Positions 32,362 to 42,033 are shown, counted from the stretch's first letter. The stretch: DNA of 64,000 bases from Bacillus infantis (GCF_020171945.1 NZ_JAIVAP010000016.1:41792-105791); one strand, 5' to 3'. Notes: generated by a model not told the origin, from the letters alone. Translations and numbers: made by a program.

Positions 32362-33663
32362 TTGAGAAAGAAGAAAGCGATTACAACAGTCTTTGCCATT
32401 TTTTCCTCCCTTGCCCTGATTACAGGCTGTTCAGGCTCCGACGAAAAAGCGAGCGGCGGCTCCGGTGATGAGAAAACAATTGAATTCATGCACCTTTGGC
32501 CTGAAGGAAGCTCTAAGCTGCACAACGAAATTGTAAGCGGAATCATTGAGGATTTTGAGAGCGAGCATCCGGATGTGAAAGTGGACCTGGAAGTGCTGAG
32601 CAATGAGCAATATAAAGATAAGCTGAAAGTATTATCCACTTCTAACCAATTGCCGGATGTAGGACTGACATGGGCTGCAGGATTCCTGGACCCTTATGTG
32701 AGCGGAAAAAAATTTACCCCGCTGGATGACCTTCTTGAAGGAGATTTAAAAGATAAATTTGTATCCGGCACAGCAGAAGCATATGAAGTCGATGGAAGCA
32801 CATATGGACTGCCGCTTGAATTGAACATTGCAACAGTATTTTACAATAAAGCTATTTTTGAAAAGTATGGGCTGGAAGCGCCTAAAACTTATGAAGAGTT
32901 TCAAAATGTAGTAGAAACATTGGATAAAAACGGCGTTGCTCCGATTGCGCTTGGAAACAAAGACCGCTGGACCGGGTCTCTATGGTATATGTATCTGGCT
33001 GACCGGATCGGCGGCGGAGATGTCCTGACAAAAGCGATCGACCGCAGCGGTTCATTTGAAGACCCTGCCCTGGTTTCGGCTGCTGAAAAGGTGCAGGAGC
33101 TGGTTGACATGAATGCATTTGTCAAAGGCTTCAACGGACTTGCCGATGAAGAAGCGAAGAGCATGTTCATGAACGAACAGGCAGCTATGTACCTGATTGC
33201 CACATGGGATCTGCCGAATTACACAACCAATGAAGACGTTCCTCAGGAATTCAGGGATTCGGTCGGCTATTTCAACTTCCCGACTGTCGATGGAAAAGGT
33301 GACATGGACAGCTTTGTCGGCGGTCCTGGAGTAGGATTATTCGTTGCAGAGGATTCCGATGTGAAGGAAGAAGCAAAGGAATTTGCATCCTACTTCATTC
33401 AGCAGTGGGGGGAAAAGTCAGTGACGGATGCAGGCGTCATCCCGGCAACAAAAGTGGATGCGGCGTCACTTGATCTTCCTGATATGTATGTCGATGTCCT
33501 GGAAGACCTGAACTCTGCCAGCAATATCACGCTTTTTGCAGATGTGCAGATGAGCGCAGATACAGCCCAGGTGCATTTAGATATGATTCAGTCGCTGTTT
33601 GGAAAAGAAGTGTCTCCTGAAGAATTTGCCAAGGCGCACGAAGAAGCGCTGTCCAAAGAATAA
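32362..33663 (+). CDS. Sugar ABC transporter substrate-binding lipoprotein
   Basis: 433 residues from a TTG start with GGGGG 9 bases upstream. Lipobox LITGC (Cys ~20), then a family-1 extracellular solute-binding protein with MHLWPEGSSKLHNEIVSGIIEDFESEHPDVKVDLE and the aromatic-rich IATWDLPNYT region. Context (next to xylA/B/xynB and under a XylR operator) suggests xylo-oligosaccharides or xylose. First gene of a three-gene ABC operon; an intercistronic hairpin (33695-33727) probably keeps its mRNA in excess over the permeases. No ATPase gene is in the cluster. Confidence 0.9.
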   Translation: MRKKKAITTVFAIFSSLALITGCSGSDEKASGGSGDEKTIEFMHLWPEGSSKLHNEIVSGIIEDFESEHPDVKVDLEVLSNEQYKDKLKVLSTSNQLPDVGLTWAAGFLDPYVSGKKFTPLDDLLEGDLKDKFVSGTAEAYEVDGSTYGLPLELNIATVFYNKAIFEKYGLEAPKTYEEFQNVVETLDKNGVAPIALGNKDRWTGSLWYMYLADRIGGGDVLTKAIDRSGSFEDPALVSAAEKVQELVDMNAFVKGFNGLADEEAKSMFMNEQAAMYLIATWDLPNYTTNEDVPQEFRDSVGYFNFPTVDGKGDMDSFVGGPGVGLFVAEDSDVKEEAKEFASYFIQQWGEKSVTDAGVIPATKVDAASLDLPDMYVDVLEDLNSASNITLFADVQMSADTAQVHLDMIQSLFGKEVSPEEFAKAHEEALSKE

Positions 33664-33694
33664 GAGTTCACGGAACACTAGTAATCAACTAAAG

Positions 33695-33730
33695 AAAAGG
33701 ACATACCCTTTGCCGGATTGTCCTTTTCAT
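33695..33730 (+). terminator. Intercistronic attenuator after the binding-protein gene
   Basis: AAAAGGACA / TGTCCTTTT stem, then CATTTTT. Placed 30 bases after the stop and before the permease gene. Confidence 0.6.
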
Positions 33731-33753
33731 TTTTAAATATGGGGTTGAATGTG

Positions 33754-34632
33754 ATGAATAAAGTAATGTCAAACAAGTGGATTATCGCATTATACGTTCT
33801 CCCTGCACTCCTTCTGATTGGTATCCTCATCTTCATCCCTCTGATCTTGACCGGTTATTACGGCCTGATGGACTGGGATGGCATCGGAGCTATGGAGTTC
33901 ATAGGGCTGGAAAACTATATCAATGCCATCCAGGATGGGAAGTTTTGGGACAGTGCCTACCATTCTTTCCTGCTGGCCGTATTTTCAACGCTGAGCCTGA
34001 TCATCTATCTGGCCATTTCAATGATATTGGCATCCCGGATCAAAGGGGCAGATTTGCTGAGAAAAATCTATCTGATTCCGATGCTGCTGTCTTCTGTAGC
34101 GATTGCACAGCTGTGGATCAAGGTGTTCAACCCGACCAACGGAATGCTCAACAGCATCCTGATGGCCTTCGGTGTGGAAGATCCTCCAGCATGGCTGGCA
34201 GAGCCGTCAATCGTTCTTTATGCGATTTTTATTCCTATCTTGTGGCAATACGCAGGGTTTTACATTTTGATTTACTATGCAGCACTCAAAAACATTCCGG
34301 AATCATTGGTTGAGGCAGCAAGGATCGATGGGGCCACACCGCTCCAGATCGCCTGGAAAATCAAGCTCCCATTGATCATGGGTGTTGTGAAAGTGACGAT
34401 TGTGCTGGCTGTGGTCGGGTCACTGAAATATTTCGACCTGATTTATGTAATGACCGGCGGCGGCCCAAATGGCGCCAGCGAGGTTATGGCATCTTATATG
34501 TATAAACTGGCTTTCTCAAGCAATGACTTCGGATACGGCAGCGCCATCGGCTTCCTGCTCCTGATCATTACGCTGATTGTGACAGTGATTGTGCGCAAGG
34601 CAACAGCTACCAAAGAAGAAATTCAATATTAA
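33754..34632 (+). CDS. Sugar ABC transporter permease (MalF-type)
   Basis: 292 residues, six helices. The inner-membrane EAA loop is EAARIDGATPLQIAWKIKLPLI (residues ~200-222), the docking site for the ATPase. N-terminal ALYVLPALLLIGILIFIPLI and GYYGLMDWDG are typical of this family. The start at 33754 (MNKVMSNKW) has GGGG about 11 bases upstream; the frame is open further up to 33718. Operon with the flanking genes; 14 bases to the next permease. Confidence 0.9.
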   Translation: MNKVMSNKWIIALYVLPALLLIGILIFIPLILTGYYGLMDWDGIGAMEFIGLENYINAIQDGKFWDSAYHSFLLAVFSTLSLIIYLAISMILASRIKGADLLRKIYLIPMLLSSVAIAQLWIKVFNPTNGMLNSILMAFGVEDPPAWLAEPSIVLYAIFIPILWQYAGFYILIYYAALKNIPESLVEAARIDGATPLQIAWKIKLPLIMGVVKVTIVLAVVGSLKYFDLIYVMTGGGPNGASEVMASYMYKLAFSSNDFGYGSAIGFLLLIITLIVTVIVRKATATKEEIQY

Positions 34633-34646
34633 GCGGGGGTTGTACA

Positions 34647-35468
34647 ATGAAACGAGCAGGTTACTTCATACTCTATCTTTGCCTGGCAATCGTAGCCATC
34701 TTTCAGGTCTTCCCGGTCATTTGGCTGTTCCTGTTTTCTTTAAAAAATAACCAGGAAATCTTCTCGAAATCCCCTTTCTCGCTGCCAACTGAATTCAGGT
34801 GGGAGAACTACACCAAGGTGTGGGAAGGCGGCATCGGGATTTATTTCTGGAACAGCATCTGGATTACAGGCGTGGCCATCCTCTTGACCGTACTCCTGGC
34901 GAGCATGGCGACATTTGCCATTACAAGAATGCAGTGGAAGCTGAGCAAATTGGTGCTTGGGCTGTTCATGGTCGGACTTATGATCCCGATCCATTCAGCA
35001 ATCATCCCGCTGTTCAGCATGTTCTTAAATGTAAATCTGATTGACAATCCATGGTCAATCGTCATTACGTATACGGCTTATAATCTGCCGATTACAATGA
35101 TGATCCTTCTCGGCTTTTATTACACTTTGCCACGGGAAATTGAAGAGGCGGCCATCATGGACGGCTGTTCAGTCCACAGGATGTTTTTCAAAATCATCCT
35201 GCCTATGACGATCCCGATCATGTCGACCACTGTGATCATCAATATGATCTATAACTGGAATGAGTTTGTTTTCGTCAATACCTTTATCAGCTCTGATCAG
35301 TATAAAACCCTTACGGTCGGAATCCAGAATTTCATCGGCCAGTATATGACTGATTGGGGCGCGATCGGCGCAACACTCATTATCAGTGTGCTTCCGATCC
35401 TGCTGGCGTTTCTTTTCTTCAGCAATAAAGTTGTTGAAGGGATCTCCTCAAGTGCAGTTAAAGGATAA
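34647..35468 (+). CDS. Sugar ABC transporter permease (MalG-type)
   Basis: 273 residues, six helices. EAA loop EEAAIMDGCSVHRMFFKIILPMT (residues ~168-190) and TNVFVNTF-like end (FVFVNTFISSDQYKTLTVGIQNF) are typical of the MalG/LacG group. RBS GCGGGGG upstream. Last gene of the ABC operon; followed by a strong bidirectional terminator. Confidence 0.92.
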   Translation: MKRAGYFILYLCLAIVAIFQVFPVIWLFLFSLKNNQEIFSKSPFSLPTEFRWENYTKVWEGGIGIYFWNSIWITGVAILLTVLLASMATFAITRMQWKLSKLVLGLFMVGLMIPIHSAIIPLFSMFLNVNLIDNPWSIVITYTAYNLPITMMILLGFYYTLPREIEEAAIMDGCSVHRMFFKIILPMTIPIMSTTVIINMIYNWNEFVFVNTFISSDQYKTLTVGIQNFIGQYMTDWGAIGATLIISVLPILLAFLFFSNKVVEGISSSAVKG

Positions 35469-35472
35469 TAGA

Positions 35473-35514
35473 AAAAAAAACACTTTCTCCTTCAATCGGG
35501 AGAAAGTGTTTTTT
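35473..35514. terminator. Strong bidirectional terminator
   Basis: AAAAAACACTTTCTCC / GGGAGAAAGTGTTTTTT stem (about 16 bp) between convergent genes. Confidence 0.92.
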
Positions 35515-36121
35515 GTTTGGTCTGCTTCTGCTGTATTCTATTGAAGGTATGTAGACAGAGCCACATGATGATAAAAGCTGCTGAACTGCCTCCGAATATA
35601 AAGGGAAGGGCCGGGGCCAGCTGAGTGATAAAATAAAGTGAAGCAAGGCAGAGGATCATCAATACGGTGTGGACCGGACTGATGAGCATAATCAGCAGAG
35701 CCTGTTTGATGAGCTGTCCAACTTTGAGGTCATAATGCACAAAAACTGGAAAAAGAAAAAGAAGGAACAGCAGAAAAAGCATCATGAACACGAGTGAAGG
35801 GACATAAGCCCAGGTGAGCACATCAAAGCCGGCCTGGGTGGACCAAAGATTGAAGCCGGCCAGGGAACCGGTGATTATGATAATGAGGCCCAGGCGATTG
35901 CCCTTCCAGAAATCCTTTTTATAATATGAAAGGAAGCTGGAGAATAGGGGTGTGTCTGTTTTCCCCCTCAGCCAGTCCCTTGTGATGGCAAACATGGCGA
36001 GGGTGGAGGGAAAGAACCCAAAGAGGATGCCTCCTGCAAGAGTGAATAGTATCCATAAGAGATTCATATAAGCGAAACGGGTGATCCATTCAAATAACCG
36101 GTATAAAACGCTGCTTACCAT
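35492..36121 (-). CDS. YesL-family (DUF624) membrane protein
   Basis: 209 residues, five helices. LFEWITRFAYMNLLWILFTLAGGILFGFFPSTLAMFA near the N-terminus is the DUF624 signature (G-G-x-x-F-G-x-x-P-x-x-x-A). YesL-like proteins accompany sugar ABC importers in Bacillus (for example the yes cluster); the molecular role is unknown. The ATG at 36121 has TTGGAGGC 6-13 bases upstream. Points towards the importer and shares its terminator; its own promoter would lie next to the xylA operator. Confidence 0.87.
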   Translation of the reverse strand: MVSSVLYRLFEWITRFAYMNLLWILFTLAGGILFGFFPSTLAMFAITRDWLRGKTDTPLFSSFLSYYKKDFWKGNRLGLIIIITGSLAGFNLWSTQAGFDVLTWAYVPSLVFMMLFLLFLLFLFPVFVHYDLKVGQLIKQALLIMLISPVHTVLMILCLASLYFITQLAPALPFIFGGSSAAFIIMWLCLHTFNRIQQKQTKQKTLSPD

Positions 36122-36198
36122 ATCTGAAGCCTCCAATTATCCTTAAGTAAAACCTATTATACTGGAATAAAAATCATTTCGCAGTATTATAGGTTATC

Positions 36199-36259
36199 TT
36201 TGTTTATTCAATAGACAAACAAATGAAATATTGATATAATTCTTTTGAAAGCATTTACA
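36199..36259 (+). promoter_or_regulatory. XylR operator, promoter and cre site of xylAB
   Basis: TTTGTTTATTCAA-TAGACAAAC is the operator (36199-36220). -35 TAGACA (36212-36217) is inside it, spacer 17, -10 TATAAT (36235-36240). TGAAAGCATTTACA (36246-36259) has one mismatch to the cre consensus, so CcpA probably represses as well. Confidence 0.8.
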
Positions 36260-36338
36260 TTTTATAAAAAGATAATCTAAAAGAATCTGCTCAAAAGATT
36301 CTCAAAGAACTTTATTATGATTCTGGGAGGAACGAAAA

Positions 36339-37661
36339 ATGGCTTATTTTAACATTGAAAAGATTAAATATGAAGGTTCAGCATCAACCAATCCATTTGC
36401 GTTTAAATTTTATAACCCGGAGGAAAAAATCGGCGGCAAAACAATGGAAGAAATCCTGCGTTTTGGTGTAGCTTACTGGCATACGTTCACAATGGACGGC
36501 TCTGATCCGTTCGGGACCGGGACAATGCTCCGCCCTTGGGATAAGTATACGGGAATGGATCTTGCAAAAGCTCGCGTAGAGGCGGCATTTGAATTTTTTG
36601 AAAAGCTGGATGTGCCATTCTTCTGCTTCCATGATGTAGATATTGCACCAGAAGGAAGCAGCCTGAGAGAAACTAACCAGAATTTAGATATCATTGTAAG
36701 CATGATTAAAGATTATATGAAGGACAGCAAAACAAAGCTGCTTTGGAATACGGCGAATAACTTCACGAATCCACGCTTTGTCCATGGTGCTGCAACTTCG
36801 AACAGCGCGGATATTTTTGCTTATGCAGCAGCGAAAATCAAGAAAGGCCTCGAGGTCGGCAAAGAGCTGGGCGCTGAGAACTATGTGTTCTGGGGCGGCC
36901 GTGAAGGCTATGAAACACTGTTGAATACAGACATGAAGCTTGAGATGGATAATCTTGGCCGCTTCATGCACATGGCAGTCGACTATGCGAAGGAAATCGG
37001 CTTTGATGCCCAGTTCCTGATCGAGCCGAAGCCAAAAGAGCCGACTACCCACCAATACGATTTCGATGTGGCGACAGGTTATGCGTTCCTGCAGCATTAC
37101 GGATTGCAGGATCACTTCAAATTCAATATTGAAGCAAACCATGCAACATTGGCCGGCCATACGTTTGAACATGAGCTTCACTATGCACGTGTGAACAATA
37201 TGCTTGGCTCTGTCGATGCCAACCAGGGTGATCCATTGCTTGGCTGGGATACAGATGAGTTCCCGACAGACTTGTATTCTACTACACTTGCAATGATCGA
37301 AATCCTAAAAAATGGCGGACTTGGCCGCGGCGGGCTTAATTTCGACGCCAAAGTAAGAAGGGGTTCATTTGAGCCTGAAGATCTTTTCCACGCCCATATT
37401 GCGGGGATGGACAGCTTCGCGGTTGGCCTGAAGGTCGCTCAGAAGCTGATTGATGACAAGGTGCTGGACAATGTGGTTGAAAACCGCTATAAGAGCTATA
37501 CAGAAGGCATCGGCCTTGAGATCGTTGAAGGAAGGACAGACTTCCATAAGCTTGAGGAGCATGCATTGGGCTTGAGTGAAGTGAAGCACCAGTCCGGCCG
37601 CCTCGAAAGCATCAAGGCTACAATCAACCAGTATCTGTTAAGGGCTTATGCCGGCGAGTAA
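36339..37661 (+). CDS. xylA: Xylose isomerase
   Basis: 440 residues, the family's normal length. Converts D-xylose to D-xylulose. TIM barrel with two metal sites: [16 protein letters not shown] (Glu ligand ~232 region), [12 protein letters not shown], and catalytic [12 protein letters not shown] (H ~101, D). Start has GGGAGGAACG upstream. Followed by xylB after 22 bases with no terminator, so xylAB is an operon. Confidence 0.97.
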   Translation: MAYFNIEKIKYEGSASTNPFAFKFYNPEEKIGGKTMEEILRFGVAYWHTFTMDGSDPFGTGTMLRPWDKYTGMDLAKARVEAAFEFFEKLDVPFFCFHDVDIAPEGSSLRETNQNLDIIVSMIKDYMKDSKTKLLWNTANNFTNPRFVHGAATSNSADIFAYAAAKIKKGLEVGKELGAENYVFWGGREGYETLLNTDMKLEMDNLGRFMHMAVDYAKEIGFDAQFLIEPKPKEPTTHQYDFDVATGYAFLQHYGLQDHFKFNIEANHATLAGHTFEHELHYARVNNMLGSVDANQGDPLLGWDTDEFPTDLYSTTLAMIEILKNGGLGRGGLNFDAKVRRGSFEPEDLFHAHIAGMDSFAVGLKVAQKLIDDKVLDNVVENRYKSYTEGIGLEIVEGRTDFHKLEEHALGLSEVKHQSGRLESIKATINQYLLRAYAGE

Positions 37662-37683
37662 CTCTTAGAGGGTAGGTGCACCA

Positions 37684-39183
37684 ATGAAATATGTGATCGG
37701 CGTTGACTTAGGAACAAGCGCGGTAAAGATATTGCTGGTCGACCAGGAGGGGAATGTGGTCCAGGAGGTTTCCAAGGACTATCCCCTGATCCAGGAGAAG
37801 ACCGGCTACAGCGAGCAGGATCCGAAAGAGTGGGTAAATCAGACAAGGGCAGGGCTGTCTGAACTGCTCCATAAATTCAGCGGTAATCCTGAAGACATTG
37901 AGGGACTCAGTTTTTCCGGGCAGATGCACGGCCTTGTCCTTCTGGATGAGAACCGTGAAGTGCTGCGGAATGCGATCCTGTGGAATGATACAAGGACAAC
38001 TGCACAGTGCCATGAGATTTACGATCGGGTCGGCGAAGAGAGGCTGCTTGAGATTACGAAGAATCCGGCGCTGGAAGGCTTTACACTGCCGAAACTGCTC
38101 TGGGTAAAAGAGCATGAGCCGGACATCTATAAGCAGGCCAGAACCTTTGTCCTGCCAAAGGATTATGTAAGATTCAAGCTGACAGGCGAGCTGCAGATGG
38201 AATATTCCGATGCGGCGGGAACGCTGTTATTGGATATTGCGAAAAAAGAGTGGAGCAGCGAGATTTGCGATCTTCTCGATATTGACGCTGCACTTTGCCC
38301 TCCGTTGGTTGAATCTCATGAAAAGACGGGGAATATCACTCCAGAGTTCGCAGCAGCGACCGGCCTTCCGGCTTCTGTCCAGGTGTTTGCAGGCGGCGCC
38401 GACAATGCCTGCGGAGCGATCGGCTCAGGGATCCTGGAAGAGGGGAAAACCCTTTGCAGCATCGGTACCTCTGGTGTGGTCCTGTCTTATGAAAGCAGCA
38501 GCGATAAAGACTTCGCGGGAAAAGTCCATTATTTCAATCATGGAGCCGAGGATGTTTTTTACACGATGGGAGTCACCCTTGCAGCAGGCCACAGCCTGAG
38601 CTGGTTCCGGAATGTGTTTGCCGCGGAAGAGAGCTTTGAGGAATTGCTGGCTGAAGCAGGAACGGTTCCGCCAGGTTCGAACGGCCTGCTGTTCACTCCT
38701 TACATATCCGGGGAGCGCACCCCGCATGCGGACGCAAGCATACGGGCAAGCTTCATCGGAATGGACAGCTCTCATGAACGCAAGGAATTCGTCCGGGCTG
38801 TTATGGAAGGAATCACTTTCTCGCTGAACGAATCTTTGGCTATCTTCAGAGAGAATGGCAAGAAAATCGATACCATCGTATCTACCGGTGGCGGCACGAA
38901 GAATGAAGACTGGCTGCAGATGCAGGCGGATATCTTCAACTCCAGGATTGTAAAGCTGTCGAGTGAGCAGGGTCCTGGCATGGGTGCGGCTATGCTTGCC
39001 GCTTACGGATGCGGATGGTTTTCTTCCTTGAAGGAATGCGGCGATGCCTTCCTGAGGGTGGAAAAAGAATTTGTACCGGATGCAGGAAATGCGGAGATCT
39101 ATCAAGAATTATTCCATGTATACCAGGAAGTCTACGGGCAGACAAAAGCACTTAATGAAAAACTGCTGGCCTATCGAAAATAA
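37684..39183 (+). CDS. xylB: Xylulokinase
   Basis: 499 residues, FGGY family. N-terminal KYVIGVDLGTSAVKILLVDQEG binds ATP; GLSFSGQMHGLVLLDE and GGADNACGAIGSG (catalytic Asp in the G-G-A-D-N segment) and the C-terminal STGGGTKNEDWLQMQADIF complete the family set. Makes D-xylulose 5-phosphate for the pentose phosphate pathway. RBS GAGGGTAGG before the ATG. Confidence 0.97.
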   Translation: MKYVIGVDLGTSAVKILLVDQEGNVVQEVSKDYPLIQEKTGYSEQDPKEWVNQTRAGLSELLHKFSGNPEDIEGLSFSGQMHGLVLLDENREVLRNAILWNDTRTTAQCHEIYDRVGEERLLEITKNPALEGFTLPKLLWVKEHEPDIYKQARTFVLPKDYVRFKLTGELQMEYSDAAGTLLLDIAKKEWSSEICDLLDIDAALCPPLVESHEKTGNITPEFAAATGLPASVQVFAGGADNACGAIGSGILEEGKTLCSIGTSGVVLSYESSSDKDFAGKVHYFNHGAEDVFYTMGVTLAAGHSLSWFRNVFAAEESFEELLAEAGTVPPGSNGLLFTPYISGERTPHADASIRASFIGMDSSHERKEFVRAVMEGITFSLNESLAIFRENGKKIDTIVSTGGGTKNEDWLQMQADIFNSRIVKLSSEQGPGMGAAMLAAYGCGWFSSLKECGDAFLRVEKEFVPDAGNAEIYQELFHVYQEVYGQTKALNEKLLAYRK

Positions 39184-39197
39184 ACATAATGAAAACT

Positions 39198-39251
39198 GAA
39201 GGCTGCCCTGGAAGGATGCATCATATATGCAATGCTCCCGGGGCGGCCTTC
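39198..39251 (+). promoter_or_regulatory. Large hairpin between xylB and the aldo/keto reductase
   Basis: GAAGGCTGCCC / GGGCGGCCTTC (10 of 11 paired) encloses an inner GCATCATATATGC palindrome. No T run follows, so it may be a processing or stability element rather than a terminator. Confidence 0.6.
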
Positions 39252-39283
39252 AAGGTTTCAGGATAAAAGAAGGAGTTGGCGAA

Positions 39284-40267
39284 ATGAAATATAATCAGCT
39301 GGGCGATACCGATTTGAAAGTAAGTGAACTGAGTTTCGGCACTTGGGCAATCGGCGGCTCATGGGGCAAGACAGATGACGGAGAAGCGCTCAAAGCTCTG
39401 GAACGCGCCATGGATGCAGGCGTCAATTTCTTTGATACGGCCGATGTGTATGGTGATGGACATAGCGAGGAGCTTTTGGCGAAGGCCACGAAAGGCAAAG
39501 AAGATTCCATCCATATCGCTACAAAGTTCTGCCGCAGCGCTGATATTTATGATCCGGCAACCTATTCAATGGATAGTGTCCGTTCTTTTTGCGAGAATAG
39601 CTTGAAAAGGCTGGAGCGGGAGGCAATCGACCTTTATCAGATTCATTGTCCGCCTATGGAGATTTTGAAGGATGGCAGCGTTTTTGAAGTGCTTGAGCAG
39701 CTGAAGCAGGAAGGAAAGATCCGCTATTATGGCGTCAGTGTGGAAACGGTCGAGGAAGGAATCTTCTGCCTGGAAAACACAGGAGCAAGCGCTCTGCAGG
39801 TCATTTTCAACCTGTTAAGGCAAAAGCCGCTGGAGGAGCTTTTCCCAATGGCTATGGAGAAGAAGGTTGGAATCCTTGCGCGTGTGCCGCTGGCCAGCGG
39901 GCTTCTTACTGGAAAGTTTTCAAAGGATACCACGTTTGAGCAGGATGACCACCGCAGCTTCAACCGCAATGGGGAAGCCTTCAATGTAGGCGAGACGTTC
40001 GGCGGACTTGATTTTGGAAAAGGCGTCGAGCTCAGCGAGCAGGTGAAGTGGATTGAAGAAGGCAGAGGCAGCATGGCAGGAGCCGCCATCAAATGGATTC
40101 TTCAGCAGCCTGAGGTATCCACAGTCATCCCGGGCTTCAGAAATGTGAAGCAGGTGGAGAGCAATCTCGAAGCACTGGAAGCAAAACCGTTCAGTGAAGA
40201 AGAGCTGCAGAGATTGAAGGACTTTTATCAGAAGGAAGTGCATGCCCATATCCGGGGCGTATATTAA
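39284..40267 (+). CDS. Aldo/keto reductase
   Basis: 327 residues, TIM barrel. Catalytic tetrad visible: D in FFDTADVYGDGHSE (with Tyr), K in IHIATKF, H in DLYQIHCPP. NADP-binding C-terminal IPGFRNVKQVESNLEAL. Members reduce sugars and carbonyls; within the xylose cluster a role in pentose metabolism or detoxification is likely (inference). The ATG at 39284 has AGAAGGAG 8 bases upstream; a reading from 39227 is unsupported. Terminator follows at 40273. Confidence 0.9.
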   Translation: MKYNQLGDTDLKVSELSFGTWAIGGSWGKTDDGEALKALERAMDAGVNFFDTADVYGDGHSEELLAKATKGKEDSIHIATKFCRSADIYDPATYSMDSVRSFCENSLKRLEREAIDLYQIHCPPMEILKDGSVFEVLEQLKQEGKIRYYGVSVETVEEGIFCLENTGASALQVIFNLLRQKPLEELFPMAMEKKVGILARVPLASGLLTGKFSKDTTFEQDDHRSFNRNGEAFNVGETFGGLDFGKGVELSEQVKWIEEGRGSMAGAAIKWILQQPEVSTVIPGFRNVKQVESNLEALEAKPFSEEELQRLKDFYQKEVHAHIRGVY

Positions 40268-40272
40268 TAAGC

Positions 40273-40305
40273 AAGGCCTCCAGCTTTGGCTGGAGGCCTT
40301 CTTTT
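40273..40305 (+). terminator. Rho-independent terminator
   Basis: AAGGCCTCCAGC / GCTGGAGGCCTT stem (12 bp, loop TTTG) then CTTTT. Confidence 0.92.
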
Positions 40306-40306
40306 G

Positions 40307-40385
40307 GGGCCAGGGGGGTTGGGCCAGGGGGTCAGACCCGGTGGCGCATTCCCTAAATCGGGCCAAGGGACCTGACCCCCTGGCC
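40307..40385 (+). repeat. Palindromic repeat locus 14 (double unit plus half)
   Basis: GGGCCAGGGGGG, then GGGCCAGGGGGTCAGACCCGGTGGC, then GGGCCAAGGGACC / GACCCCCTGGCC. Between convergent genes. Confidence 0.8.
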
Positions 40386-40406
40386 CATCGCTGTCCCGTT
40401 TTAGGC

Positions 40407-41828
40407 TTACATTGCTTTAGAACGTTTTGTTTCTGCAGGAGCCTTCCACAGGCTTTCCATCTGTTCGAGGGATTTGCCTTTCGTTTCAGGCACATACTTC
40501 CAGACGAAGATGGCTGAAAGGACGCTCATCAGGCCATAGATGCCGTAAGTCATGCCGCCGCTGAATTCCATCATCATCGGGTAGGTGGAGGAGACAAGAT
40601 AGTTGGCACCCCATTGCGCGGCAACCGCAATTGCTACCGCCTGGCCGCGGATCCGGTTCGGGAAGATCTCGGAAATCAATACCCAGCAGATCGGACCCCA
40701 GGACATCATGAAGGAAGCGGTATATACAATAATGAACAAGAGCGTGCTGAGGCCGATGATATTGGCAAAAGCGAGACCAGCGACACCGAACATGCCGACC
40801 GCCATTCCGATTGAGCCGACGATAAGGAGCGGCTTGCGTCCCCATTTGTCGACTGTCATGATGGCGATGACTGTGAAGACGACGTTGACCAGTCCCATGA
40901 CGATTGTCTGCAGCATGGAGGCATCCTTTGCAGCGCCCATGCTTTCAAAAATACGCGGAGCGTAATAGAGAGCCACATTGATGCCGACAAATTGCTGGAA
41001 AACGGATAGCAGGATGCCGATGACAATCACTTTCTTTCCAAAAGCAAAGGTGGACATTTTCTCGGCAGTTGCATTCATGGAACCTTTGATTTCGCTGAGG
41101 ATCTGCTTAGCACTTGCCGGGCCGTTGATCTTTGAAAGAATCCTCAATGCGCTTTCGTCCTGGTTCTTCAGAGACAGATAGCGTGGCGTCTCCGGCACGA
41201 AGAAAAGGAATATGAAGAAAAGCAGGGCCGGGATGACCTCTGAAAGGAACATATATCTCCAGCCGGTTTCATTGATCCATTCCACTGACTGCCCGCGTGC
41301 GATTCCCCAATTGACAAAATAAACGACCAGCATGCCGAAGATGATGGCAAATTGATTGAAGGAAACGAGCCGGCCTCTGATGGCTGCCGGGGCGATTTCC
41401 CCTATGTACATCGGCACGATGGCGGAAGCGAGGCCGACACCGATGCCGCCGATGATGCGGTAAAGATTGAATGTCAGCAGAAGGCCGATAGTAGGTTCAC
41501 CTGCTGAGAAGAAGAGAAACTCAGGGTAAGCTGAGCCAAGGGCTGATAAAAGGAATAATACGGCTGCAATGATCAGTGATTTTTTGCGGCCAAGAGCTGA
41601 TGAGAAATAGCCGGAGATCAGTCCGCCGATGATGCAGCCGATCAGGGCGCTGGAGATGGTGGCTCCATGAATGAATGAGCTTAAGCCCAGGCTATCGACC
41701 AGATAGGTCTGGATCGATTTCTCGGCTCCGGATATGACCGCTGTATCGTAGCCAAAGAGCAGGCCGCCAAGAGTGGCAACGAGTGTAATCGAGAAGATGT
41801 AAAGCGAACCATTATGCTGTTTCGTCAT
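40407..41828 (-). CDS. Sugar-porter MFS transporter, probable xylose/H+ symporter
   Basis: 473 residues, 12 helices. Sugar-porter signatures present: GGLLFGYDTAVISGA near the N-terminus, VPETPRYL in the central loop (~residue 210) and VPETKGKSLEQME at the C-terminus. Similar to AraE/XylE/XylT. Its promoter carries a XylR operator, so xylose is the likely substrate (inference). The ATG at 41828 has no strong ribosome site; minus-strand AAACCTGCCTTCACAC precedes. Confidence 0.88.
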   Translation of the reverse strand: MTKQHNGSLYIFSITLVATLGGLLFGYDTAVISGAEKSIQTYLVDSLGLSSFIHGATISSALIGCIIGGLISGYFSSALGRKKSLIIAAVLFLLSALGSAYPEFLFFSAGEPTIGLLLTFNLYRIIGGIGVGLASAIVPMYIGEIAPAAIRGRLVSFNQFAIIFGMLVVYFVNWGIARGQSVEWINETGWRYMFLSEVIPALLFFIFLFFVPETPRYLSLKNQDESALRILSKINGPASAKQILSEIKGSMNATAEKMSTFAFGKKVIVIGILLSVFQQFVGINVALYYAPRIFESMGAAKDASMLQTIVMGLVNVVFTVIAIMTVDKWGRKPLLIVGSIGMAVGMFGVAGLAFANIIGLSTLLFIIVYTASFMMSWGPICWVLISEIFPNRIRGQAVAIAVAAQWGANYLVSSTYPMMMEFSGGMTYGIYGLMSVLSAIFVWKYVPETKGKSLEQMESLWKAPAETKRSKAM

Positions 41829-41862
41829 GTGTGAAGGCAGGTTTCATTATACTGGAATGGGA

Positions 41863-41905
41863 GTTAAACGCTTACATTGTTACGGTGAGTTTTGAAGCGT
41901 TTACA
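41863..41905. promoter_or_regulatory. Two cre-like sites in the sugar-porter leader
   Basis: GTTAAACGCTTACA (41863-41876) and TTGAAGCGTTTACA (41892-41905) each carry two mismatches to the cre consensus but keep the central CG pair. Possible carbon catabolite repression of the transporter. Confidence 0.5.
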
Positions 41906-41980
41906 TTTACCGGCGTAAAATGAAAGTCACTGCCTATTCCCTCCCCTGCTGATAATTTTTTTACAATAATGAATAATTGA

Positions 41981-42022
41981 ATTATAGCAGACTGCTTTAA
42001 GTTTGTCTAATGAATGAACTAA
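41981..42022 (-). promoter_or_regulatory. XylR operator and promoter of the sugar porter
   Basis: On the minus strand: TTAGTTCATTCATTAGACAA (operator), -35 TAGACA (42004-42009), exactly 17 bases, then -10 TATAAT (41981-41986). Same layout as at xylA. Confidence 0.8.
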
Positions 42023-42033
42023 GTTTTTGGTAG

